This document shows positions 26,862 to 34,408 of a DNA stretch of 64,000 bases, one piece after another; position 1 is the stretch's first letter; each line of letters begins with the position of its first letter. This DNA is from Bradyrhizobiaceae bacterium Ga0074131 (lineage in GTDB: Bacteria > Pseudomonadota > Alphaproteobacteria > Rhizobiales > Xanthobacteraceae). The stretch is taken from assembly GCA_001464035.1 (NCBI GenBank), contig LNEC01000004.1, forward strand, positions 348,953 to 412,952. Reading direction: 5' to 3'. The notes under the pieces are model-generated. The model did no database searches, was not told the origin of the DNA, and saw nothing but the letters and a program-made list of their open reading frames with translations. A program made the translations under genes and the position numbers.

Positions 26862-27971
26862 TCACGCTATTGCCTCCAGCGCCGCCAGGTCAGCAGGTTC
26901 GAAATCGGTCGGGATGGGCCTTTCGATAGCCGCGAAGCTCTTTTCGATCGCTTCGACAGTCGCTCGATGCTTCTTCGGTACCTTCCGCCGCCCAGCGAAA
27001 AGCATTCGGAGAGCTTCGAAACGCCTGCAGCTCGTCGAATTGTCGTCTGCCTGGGGCCGGGTCGCTGCTCGGAAGGCATCGCGGACTTGCGAGTCGAATT
27101 CCCGTTTTTCTCGCGCTTTGCCGTCTGCCCCTGCTACGGTTGTGTAATGCAAAAACCAGGCTAGGCTGCGATTGACCCGGCGGAACAGCGCGTCAATGTG
27201 TACTCGCTCGCCCAGGTCCGACGGAATGCAACGTGGATTCAGGACCTCGATCTTCGGAAAGCCGAGCTGCGCCTTCGGCAGACTGTCCGCAGTCGCTTTT
27301 CCAGGCTCCCAGAAGTCCCCTTCCGAAAGGGCGACCCGCGTCTCGAGGCGAGCGCAATTGCCGGGGTCCATGCAAGGTGGCTGCAGTTCGCTAAGGCTGC
27401 GGTCGGGGCCGGTGCTCACGACGACCGCCTGAATGGAGCCGGCATATCGCCAGCGGGCGTGCACTGGGAAGCCGGAGGCGGCGTAGACCGTATCGTCGCG
27501 CACGATGAAGTTCTCGAAAAGAAGGCGCTGCACGCGTGCCGTCGTTTCCCCGCTATCGTCCTCCAGGTCGACGCGTGAGAAAGATTCGACTTCCACCGGC
27601 ATGATGCCCCCTGGAACGATCTTCAGAAGATCGCGATCGCGTTCGATCCTGGAGCGCCATTCGATCGCAGTCGTGAAACGGTACAAATTGGTCTGGGGAT
27701 GGGGCGAGCCGGTTTCGCCACAGGGCCACCATAGCCTGCCGTCAAAGCTGACGATTTCCAGAGCGTGCTCTGGACTAGGCAGCACCGAATATCTGGCCGC
27801 GCCGGCATTGTACTCGATCCGGAAAGCAACGGGCGCATCGTTGGTATCGACCTGCCGCACGACGGCGACTCCCGAAGCATATGGGTATTCGTCACGCGGC
27901 TTTCTGCATCCTTTGCCAATGAACGGCCGCCGGTAGGCGACTCGGAATGGAACATGGAGATCCTCTTTCAT
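26862..27971 (-). CDS. Uncharacterised 369-residue protein of the genomic island
   Basis: Begins MKEDLHVPFRVAYRRPFIGK. The ATG at 27971 follows GGGAGG at eight bases, so the ATG ten codons earlier was not chosen. Visible parts are a first half rich in beta strands and aromatic residues (VSFDGRLWWPCGE) and a cysteine pair in LQPPCMDPGNC. The C-terminal 120 residues are helical and basic (RRKVPKKHRATVEAIEKSFA). I do not recognise a family. It is the last gene of a minus-strand run beginning at 33328, and its overall shape recalls the 380-residue protein at 28508-29650. Confidence 0.72.
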   Translation of the reverse strand: MKEDLHVPFRVAYRRPFIGKGCRKPRDEYPYASGVAVVRQVDTNDAPVAFRIEYNAGAARYSVLPSPEHALEIVSFDGRLWWPCGETGSPHPQTNLYRFTTAIEWRSRIERDRDLLKIVPGGIMPVEVESFSRVDLEDDSGETTARVQRLLFENFIVRDDTVYAASGFPVHARWRYAGSIQAVVVSTGPDRSLSELQPPCMDPGNCARLETRVALSEGDFWEPGKATADSLPKAQLGFPKIEVLNPRCIPSDLGERVHIDALFRRVNRSLAWFLHYTTVAGADGKAREKREFDSQVRDAFRAATRPQADDNSTSCRRFEALRMLFAGRRKVPKKHRATVEAIEKSFAAIERPIPTDFEPADLAALEAIA

Positions 27972-28020
27972 GCCGTCTACCTCCCGCGATTTTCTGCCCA
28001 TGACGTGGTTCGCATGGCCG

Positions 28021-28377
28021 CTACCACCACGCCTGCGGAGCGCAATGCGCCGAATTGTTCACCAGCCGTCTACAACAATCGGCCTGTTCTACCTCGAGTT
28101 TCGAAGACGTATAGCTCGTCTCACTCAACCTAACTCGATCGCAGCGGTCCGTTAACTGCATGGGCTGCCTCGAGATACGACTGAGGTTGCTGGTTATTAC
28201 GACGTACCCCGAACGACGGAGTCCGCCATCGTAGAAGACGGCAGGTGACGCAAGACCTATCCGGAGCGCATACTCCTGCCCGTCTCGGATCTGTCGAGCG
28301 ATTGCCGTGGAGTCCGCTTCGGACGCATGGGCATAAATGGCCTCGCTAAGACTCGCTTCGCTTGCTCGAAAAACCAT
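28021..28377 (-). CDS. Small uncharacterised island protein
   Basis: A 118-residue frame starting MVFRASEASLSEAIYAHASE. The start follows GGAGG with six bases, which is the main support. The middle (SPAVFYDGGLRRSGYVVITS) looks like beta structure. The last 45 residues are Ser/Cys-rich and less protein-like, so a late frameshift is possible. It lies between two larger genes on the same strand. Confidence 0.48.
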   Translation of the reverse strand: MVFRASEASLSEAIYAHASEADSTAIARQIRDGQEYALRIGLASPAVFYDGGLRRSGYVVITSNLSRISRQPMQLTDRCDRVRLSETSYTSSKLEVEQADCCRRLVNNSAHCAPQAWW

Positions 28378-28507
28378 CAGGAGCCTCCTAGTTTTGGCAA
28401 TCTAATTCGCAATTCCCGGGATGAGCTTGAGATCTTCTTTGAAGAGGCCCGGAACACTTTTCACCTCCGACGTGCTCGGCTGCCGCAAAAGATCGAGGGC
28501 CTGCCGC

Positions 28508-29650
28508 CTAGGGCCCAAGCCGTGCCAATGAATCGAGATCGGCTTCACTCAAGGAATGGCTATCGCCAGAAAAGATCCATCCTTCGACCAGTCTGCAGCG
28601 CCTGAGCATTTCACCCATTCCGTCGATTGCCCAACGAACTTCGGAAAACTTCCCCCGTTCGAAATCGGGATCTGAATAAAGCGATACGAGATCATTTCTG
28701 ACGGCGTTCATGGCGTCCAGAGCGCGGTCGAAGTCGAAGCGGGACCAATCTGCCTCGAGCTTCGCCGTAAGATCCCGAAGGCCGACCCAATCTCCGATCA
28801 CCTTCGCCGAACGATCGAGAATCACGGCCCGCGTCTCGTCGATTAGCCGAGGGACATTTAGAGTGATGTGTTCGGCATCGTTTCGATTGAAAAACGAGCC
28901 ATCGAGGATCTCGACCTCGTCATCGTAACGCAGCGGCCCTCGGAGCTTCGATTGACCGGGCTTAAGCTGCCCTTTTCGAATTGAATCTTCCACCCACGTT
29001 TCGAAGTGCGTGCGGCGATCGACGCGAAAGCCATCCGGACCCCAACCCTCCTGAATGGCCCCTCGAGCGACTGGTGAATGCGCCCGCAGTTCCCAGACAG
29101 GATCGTGGCAGCGATGCCAGACATGGTCATCGACCACCGCTAGGCTATCGGCCATCCTTTGAACATCGGCGATACGCCGCTCCTCGTCGGAGGAGACCAT
29201 GGCACGGAACGGACATTCGGTGGGCCACAGACGCGCGTCGGCCCGAAACTTTCTCGGTCTACGGAAGTTTCGGTCGATGACGAGAATCTCCCTGTTCAGT
29301 AGGCGGAATGGGTTTCGGGTTTCGAGAAAGTAATCGCTGCGTGCCGCGAAGCTGGCGCATGCGTCCTGAAAGCTCTCAATAGGCAGGCCCTTTGGAGCTT
29401 GTGGAGTAGCGCAGAAGGGTTGCCACAGAGTGCCCTTGCAGCCGTACCAAGTGGTCGTGAGCTGTTCGGGGGCGACCGCACCAACCTCCAACGGCCGGCG
29501 CACGACGGCGGACTGGAAGGCCTCCGTTCCAACTGCATCTATAGCGACCGAGACACGGCCACGTATGTCGGCGGAAACGACGTTTCTGCCTCCGTGCGGG
29601 ATGCCGTACGCACGGTATGGAAATTCAACATCCAACAGAAGAGGTTTCAT
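28508..29650 (-). CDS. Uncharacterised 380-residue protein of the genomic island
   Basis: Starts MKPLLLDVEFPYRAYGIPHG after AGGTGG. The N-terminal half is rich in beta strands with aromatic patches (TTWYGCKGTLWQPF; FLETRNPFRLL). The middle carries several His/Trp pairs (DDHVWHRCHDPVWEL) that could bind metal. The C-terminal third is helical (DFDRALDAMNAVRNDLVSLY). No known motif is visible. It sits upstream of the small 28021 gene in the same minus-strand run. A structural relation to the 26862-27971 protein is possible but weak by eye. Confidence 0.75.
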   Translation of the reverse strand: MKPLLLDVEFPYRAYGIPHGGRNVVSADIRGRVSVAIDAVGTEAFQSAVVRRPLEVGAVAPEQLTTTWYGCKGTLWQPFCATPQAPKGLPIESFQDACASFAARSDYFLETRNPFRLLNREILVIDRNFRRPRKFRADARLWPTECPFRAMVSSDEERRIADVQRMADSLAVVDDHVWHRCHDPVWELRAHSPVARGAIQEGWGPDGFRVDRRTHFETWVEDSIRKGQLKPGQSKLRGPLRYDDEVEILDGSFFNRNDAEHITLNVPRLIDETRAVILDRSAKVIGDWVGLRDLTAKLEADWSRFDFDRALDAMNAVRNDLVSLYSDPDFERGKFSEVRWAIDGMGEMLRRCRLVEGWIFSGDSHSLSEADLDSLARLGP

Positions 29651-29865
29651 AGGTCCACCTTTGGATCCATTCGGCAGATTTCGGCCATTCCGTCCGTGCG
29701 AGACCGAATCGGCTAGAGCACAAGTACGCCAAGGTACGCTTTGTTTGGCTTGGGTAAGCCTCGGCCAAGGATTCCCGCACCAGCGACTGACGGCTGCTCT
29801 GCCTCAGCGTCTTAGACGAGAGTGTTGGCAACCGCGATTTCATCGGCCTGGCGCCCTCGAGGCTG

Positions 29866-30588
29866 TTACTGCTCGTTGGAGTGTTCTGCGCTTGCTGCCC
29901 GCATCTTACGATAATCCGATTTAATTTTGCGGCGTGCACGCTTCCTTTCGGCGAGGCGTGCGGCGATATCGCCGGCATCGTTGACCATGATAGCTGCCAT
30001 GAGCTCGTTGAAGGTGCTGTTTCTGACCGAGAGCAGGAAAGTGCCTGGACAGGCTGCCACGGCGGCGGGATACATCGTTTCGATATGTGCGGCGACGGCG
30101 TCACCGACGTCTTTCGCGATCAATTCGACGAGCTCGCGGCTCCATTCGGATTCGGCCGCCCGAGCGGGTCCTAGGGCAACGCTCTGGTCCGTCGCCGGGA
30201 TCCGCACGCGCTCCAGGCTTCTCTCCGGCCGGACGTTTTCGAGCAGATTGGTCCGCGGCTCTGCGACATCCGGCGGGGAATCGTGGTTTTTGCACCAATC
30301 CGGAAGGCGGTCACTAAGATCGAGCCCGTACGATTGTGGATCGTCGACAAGCGAAGAATTCCCGTGGATGAGGCTGTCGAGCAGGTTACCCATTGCATCC
30401 CTCGTAGCGGCTACCATTTTGCCGTCCCTCTGAATGTCTACGTGAACGAGCTCCAGGCTCGCTCGGTCGAGAACGAAGCGACAGGACCTCTCGACCTCAA
30501 CTGGATTGCCGGCGGCACCATCGGGCTCGAGAAAAATGTGCTTCCAGGCGGCGCGGCCCTTAGAATTCGCGATGATGTATCTGGGCAT
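29866..30588 (-). CDS. Uncharacterised 240-residue protein of the genomic island
   Basis: The ATG at 30588 follows AAGGGAA and begins MPRYIIANSKGRAAWKHIFL, so the open frame upstream to 30678 was dropped. The N-terminal 75 residues read like a small alpha/beta domain. The rest is helical, ending in a very basic tail (LAERKRARRKIKSDYRKMR) that could bind nucleic acid. The gene upstream (30614-31426) ends 25 bases before it, so they form an operon. Family unknown. Confidence 0.72.
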   Translation of the reverse strand: MPRYIIANSKGRAAWKHIFLEPDGAAGNPVEVERSCRFVLDRASLELVHVDIQRDGKMVAATRDAMGNLLDSLIHGNSSLVDDPQSYGLDLSDRLPDWCKNHDSPPDVAEPRTNLLENVRPERSLERVRIPATDQSVALGPARAAESEWSRELVELIAKDVGDAVAAHIETMYPAAVAACPGTFLLSVRNSTFNELMAAIMVNDAGDIAARLAERKRARRKIKSDYRKMRAASAEHSNEQ

Positions 30589-30613
30589 CGAATATTCCCT
30601 TGCGATTGCTGTG

Positions 30614-31426
30614 TTAGCCGAACGTCTTCGACATGACGGTGAAGAAGCGGTCGACGGCGTCGAGCGCCTCGGGATCACCGCTTTCGAGCTGCGCGGGGGA
30701 GGGCAGCGTTATGATGGTGTAGCCGCGTTCCGTGTCCCCGGGCTTGTTCCACGGCAAGTGGGGCTCGACGATGGGGTCGATCAGATACTTCAGGTCGGTC
30801 GTGAAATCCGCGACCACATCCCACCCTGCCTCACCGGAAATCAACGAGATCGAGGATTCTTCACCCTTTCTGGACACGAGAAGTTCCGCGATCTCAAGAT
30901 CGAAAAGCAGCTTAAGGATCGGATCCCGTCGGCGCGAGTTCCGGAAAGGGGGATTATCCCAACGCGCGCATGCCGTGATCCGGTAGCCCTCTTCGAGCAG
31001 CCGATCGACAACCTGAGTGACGATCAGTTTCTCGAGAGACTTGGCGGCGCGGCGTTCCGTCAAGCGCTCGATGCGCCGATCGAACTCTGCATCCGGCATG
31101 ACGCTGCAGTCGCCAAATTCGTGACATCTGGCCACGACCTGTACGTTTATCAGCCTTTCCGCGACTTCGCGATCGAGCGCGGCATTGGCCGTCACCGGCA
31201 CTGTAGCGCCGATCACGAAATGCAATCTCATCTTTGAGTCGCGCTTTCGGAGCTCAAACGATCGGAATTCGCCGTAATCGCGCTCGGAGATGTACGATAT
31301 CGCACCCTCCCTTTCTCGGATGGCCTTCGCGACCTCGGCAAGGGTCAGGCCGCGGGCAACAACAATGTCATCGTCGTGGACGAGGTCCTTTGCGACGAAC
31401 AGCGTGTAAAGGGTGTCTTTGCTCAT
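30614..31426 (-). CDS. Uncharacterised 270-residue protein of the genomic island
   Basis: Starts MSKDTLYTLFVAKDLVHDDD after GGGGAGA. Acidic N-terminal half with alternating strand/helix pattern (GLTLAEVAKAIREREGAISY), a basic central stretch (RRIERLTERRAAKSLEKLIV) and a hydrophobic C-terminal half with SLISGEAGWDVVADF. No motif recognised. It is third in the minus-strand run that begins at 33328 and is closely spaced with the following gene. Confidence 0.72.
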   Translation of the reverse strand: MSKDTLYTLFVAKDLVHDDDIVVARGLTLAEVAKAIREREGAISYISERDYGEFRSFELRKRDSKMRLHFVIGATVPVTANAALDREVAERLINVQVVARCHEFGDCSVMPDAEFDRRIERLTERRAAKSLEKLIVTQVVDRLLEEGYRITACARWDNPPFRNSRRRDPILKLLFDLEIAELLVSRKGEESSISLISGEAGWDVVADFTTDLKYLIDPIVEPHLPWNKPGDTERGYTIITLPSPAQLESGDPEALDAVDRFFTVMSKTFG

Positions 31427-31613
31427 TGGAAATCTCCCCGGACTTCGGACTGTTTCGAATTAGGCATCTAGAGGGGCTTAAACGATCGTCTGCCCCTGTT
31501 GCGGACGTGGAAAAATGCTCCAATCTGACTTTCTTCACGGCCCGCTTGGGTTGATTGAGAAATTCCGGGCCGGCGGTGTTGGCTGTGGGGGTGACTTTTC
31601 AGGCGCGACGATC

Positions 31614-32546
31614 TCAATTGTGCTCATCGGACATCTGTTCTGCGATCGCTCGCCACGCCGAGGCGGCAGGATCCCACGCGCGGGTTTTCCGCCATCGTTC
31701 GAAGCGCACGACTTGCTCGGCTGTAGCTTGACGAAGTTTTTCGAGATCCCAACTCTTGCGCTCAAGCTCTCTCTTCTTCACATCGTCGAAAGATATGATC
31801 GGGATGGTCAGGTCATGCGCGACCCGGACCTCTTCCCAGCTGGACCGGGTAACTTCGACCGCCTTCGTGGGTCGCCGGCCGTCCCGGCCGAGGGGTTCGG
31901 ACCGATCGGCGACCCGAATGACGACCGGGCGCCTCTCTGCGTCGATTTCAGCCAACAAGCCCATTGCGCGCCGCGCATCAGCTTCGAGTTCATCGATCAG
32001 CCGACCCAGGCGATCTCTGCTGGCTTCGAACGGTTGGAAGCCGGCGCCGGGACATGAGGCAGTCTGCCACCCATCGTAGGGGCGCTTGTAGCCATGCCGC
32101 GCCACCAAGCCGGTGTTCGATTGCACGAAACGACCGCAACATTGACAGGTCATGGCGCCTGCTTTCGCGCGCGACGAGCCGTTGGAAGGTCCGCTCTCGC
32201 GCTTAACGATATGCAGCTTCGCATCCTGCAGGAGGGTCCGTAGTGGCAGTAGGAGGGAAAAGAACGCCGCCCGGTCTTCGGCTACGTCTCTGACCGCCAC
32301 CTTATGGGCAGCGAGCAGGTCGTGCGCGCTGATGATGACATTGAAGTCTCGGTCGCCGGTTGCTTCACGATAAGCATCCACAGCGTCGCAGACGGCCAGA
32401 TTGATGCTGGATTTGGCCGCCGTGAATATCTTGTTCGGAACCCGGCAGGATTCGACTGCCGACCACAACTGCTCGACTGCTGCCCCGAGCAGGGCGGTGC
32501 GACGGTCCGACAGATAAACGTTGATAGGTTCGAGGGCGGGCTTCAC
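31614..32546 (-). CDS. Uncharacterised protein with a CxxC-His-Cys zinc-finger-like motif
   Basis: A 310-residue protein starting at GTG 32546, overlapping the stop of the upstream gene (GTGA) behind AAGGAGG. The centre, near residues 132-165, has MTCQCCGRFV then ARHGYKRPYDG and TASCPGAG, which gives two Cys, His and Cys ligands in the pattern of small DNA-linked zinc ribbons seen in mobile elements. The C-terminal third is a charged coiled coil (KKRELERKSWDLEKLRQATA). The role is unknown. A DNA-binding part in an island replication or transfer protein is plausible. Confidence 0.74.
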   Translation of the reverse strand: MKPALEPINVYLSDRRTALLGAAVEQLWSAVESCRVPNKIFTAAKSSINLAVCDAVDAYREATGDRDFNVIISAHDLLAAHKVAVRDVAEDRAAFFSLLLPLRTLLQDAKLHIVKRESGPSNGSSRAKAGAMTCQCCGRFVQSNTGLVARHGYKRPYDGWQTASCPGAGFQPFEASRDRLGRLIDELEADARRAMGLLAEIDAERRPVVIRVADRSEPLGRDGRRPTKAVEVTRSSWEEVRVAHDLTIPIISFDDVKKRELERKSWDLEKLRQATAEQVVRFERWRKTRAWDPAASAWRAIAEQMSDEHN

Positions 32547-33328
32547 TTTTCCTCCTTCATTTTCGTGCGTTTCGGGCCGTAGTAGCGAGGCTCCATCGGC
32601 AGGAGGTGGACCCGTGGTCCGACCCCGGGCTTCAGGGCTGCCTCAATTCGAGCGTCGATCAACCATTGTTGGTAGGTCACAATCGGTGCTTCTTCGGGCA
32701 GGGCAAGAACGACGTCGTCGAATGCCCAGCCCAGCGCCCAGGCGCTTAGCAGGGCGTTCTGCGCCCGCTTGACGTAAAGGCGCGGGGTTGTGTACGGGCC
32801 AACCAACATCACCGCCGCCCTGAGCGAATCCCCTTCAGACCTGTTGAACTTGAGGGTCAAGTCGACGAAACGCGCGCCAAGCACCGTCGGTCGGATCTTG
32901 GGATCCGAAACGGTGCCATTGAGGATATGGCCGATCGCCGCCAGCAGCGGCGCCGTGGGCGTCAGCCTCGTGATCTCATCAGCACCCCCTTGCTGGCGCC
33001 GGAAGGTTTCGAACGCGGTCTGGAGAGCTCTGACGCTAGACTTGTCTCGCAGCATCTCGCGTGCCGCTGCCACTGCGGCGTCTACGTCGAGCGCGGCCCA
33101 CTTCGCGAGAATCTGGAGATGAGAAAACTGTTGAAAACGCAGAGTCTCGGCCAATTCGTCACTCCTGACAGCAACCTCGCTGAGAAAATCCGCCACTCGG
33201 ATCGTGCGACGGACCATGTCGACATCCACCCCTGGAGCGAGTTCGCTCATTGCGGCTTCGCGCTTGCCGTGCTTAGCGTTGCGCCGCGCTTCCCTCGCCG
33301 CTGCGGCAATGGCTTTCCAGTCGTTCAT
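32543..33328 (-). CDS. Uncharacterised island protein, paralogue of the one at 37977-38801
   Basis: A 261-residue protein. The N-terminal 110 residues (NAKHGKREAAMSELAPGVDV then RRTIRVADFLSEVA) align along their length with the 37977-38801 product (DAPHGKREAILEEYAGGLDI then RRWVSAIAFLDHL). A second shared block is LVGPYTTPRLYVKRAQNALL and FDDVVLALPEE versus IAGPYSVANTYRKRRFEWVA and YDDVVILVPEE. The ending lysines match a strong ribosome site for the next gene. Family unknown. It is the first gene of the minus-strand run, and the two paralogues lie either side of the recombinases. Confidence 0.78.
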   Translation of the reverse strand: MNDWKAIAAAAREARRNAKHGKREAAMSELAPGVDVDMVRRTIRVADFLSEVAVRSDELAETLRFQQFSHLQILAKWAALDVDAAVAAAREMLRDKSSVRALQTAFETFRRQQGGADEITRLTPTAPLLAAIGHILNGTVSDPKIRPTVLGARFVDLTLKFNRSEGDSLRAAVMLVGPYTTPRLYVKRAQNALLSAWALGWAFDDVVLALPEEAPIVTYQQWLIDARIEAALKPGVGPRVHLLPMEPRYYGPKRTKMKEEK

Positions 33329-33490
33329 TGCGAGACCTCGCCGGTCTCTGCTTCGAAGCTGGGTAAGCTACTGACCGCACGAGCGAATTCCACGCCGACG
33401 ATAAGTTTGGAAGCAAGGCTCGGAAACCACTTATGAGCTGGAGGTTATGAGTGGATTCCGAGAGTTGGCGCCAAAGACTCTACGGGGTGC

Positions 33491-33517
33491 AAAAAAGAGC
33501 CCGCACAAGGCGGGCTC
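33491..33517 (-). terminator. Intrinsic terminator for the resolvase-like gene
   Basis: GAGCCCGC (33497-33504) pairs perfectly with GCGGGCTC (33510-33517) over a 5-base loop. On the minus strand the 8-bp stem is followed by six T (33491-33496 read as complement). It lies downstream of the minus-strand gene at 33736-34203 and isolates that gene from the operon starting at 33328. Confidence 0.85.
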
Positions 33518-33735
33518 AAAGAAACGAGACGACGCTATCTTCCACCAATCCAGGTTTTCTTCGCAGCAAATCGCTAGAGTGAATTTAGCGCTCACGCCGA
33601 ACTTCAACGTAAGATTTCCTGGATAGTAGGCCACCCGCGGTCGGTCTCTACTCACGATAGAGCTGCGCGAGACTTCCGTGCGTCACAGCGGCTATCTCGC
33701 CCCTCTGTATACGACCAGCTAAACTAGTTGACCGA

Positions 33736-34203
33736 TCAACCTTTCGTTTCGAAAGACTTAGCCTTCAGAGACCGCCCCAGAGTCGCTCCCGGCGCGCGGG
33801 AAACGATGCATCGGGGTTTAGGGGGGAGGGTAGCGGCGTGCTCGGAATTTACCGTTCGAACCGGCGCGTCTGCTGAGGCAAATTGTTGGATTATGGCGAT
33901 GTTGAGCAATCCACAGCGCGCCAATCGGTTATCTTCCTCGATGATGACGCCTTTGAATTTTCCATTGCAGGCTTCGCGCATCATGGCGTCGAGCCCCGGC
34001 CGGCGGCGAGCTAATCCGGAGACCCCATTGTCCTTGAATCTGGCGACCACTTTGGCGCCGATGGATCTAGCAAGCTTGACGCACGCCGCTTGCTGGCGAC
34101 GAATCGACGCACGCGACATCAGTGCGCTGCGAGCGTAGATTGCCACCGGCGTCTTTATCTTGCGAGCCGAATGTCCAGTCCGCATCGAGAGCTTGTTTGT
34201 CAT
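33736..34203 (-). CDS. Small serine recombinase, catalytic domain only
   Basis: A 155-residue protein starting at ATG 34203 behind GAGGA. It has the resolvase pattern: catalytic Ser in VAIYARSALMS, RQQAACVKLARSIGAKVVA, DNGVSGLARRRPGLDAMM and the EEDNRLAR helix. The DNA-binding and zinc-ribbon regions of large serine recombinases are missing, so it is either truncated or a minimal partner of the big recombinase next to it. A strong terminator follows. Loss of the helix-turn-helix makes independent activity unlikely. Confidence 0.78.
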   Translation of the reverse strand: MTNKLSMRTGHSARKIKTPVAIYARSALMSRASIRRQQAACVKLARSIGAKVVARFKDNGVSGLARRRPGLDAMMREACNGKFKGVIIEEDNRLARCGLLNIAIIQQFASADAPVRTVNSEHAATLPPKPRCIVSRAPGATLGRSLKAKSFETKG

Positions 34204-34408
34204 GAGGTTCCTCACTGGGTAGTAGTCTTCACTTGTTTTGTATGATGTCGCGTCGTACTTACGGCGTCGCGCCGCCTGTCTTGCAATGACGCGGCCGGCG
34301 CGTGGGTTCGACTCGGGCCTCGCTATTTGAGCATCGGCTTCTGGAAGGACGCCGTGATAGCGAGATCAAATGATCGAACGTTTCGGCGTTTCTCAAACCG
34401 TTCGAGCC

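Noticed and set aside
34300..34325. GTGGGTTCGACTC resembling a tRNA T-arm, possible integration site
   Set aside because: The stem does not pair properly and no acceptor, D- or anticodon arm is found nearby. No duplicate copy was seen at the other side of the island.
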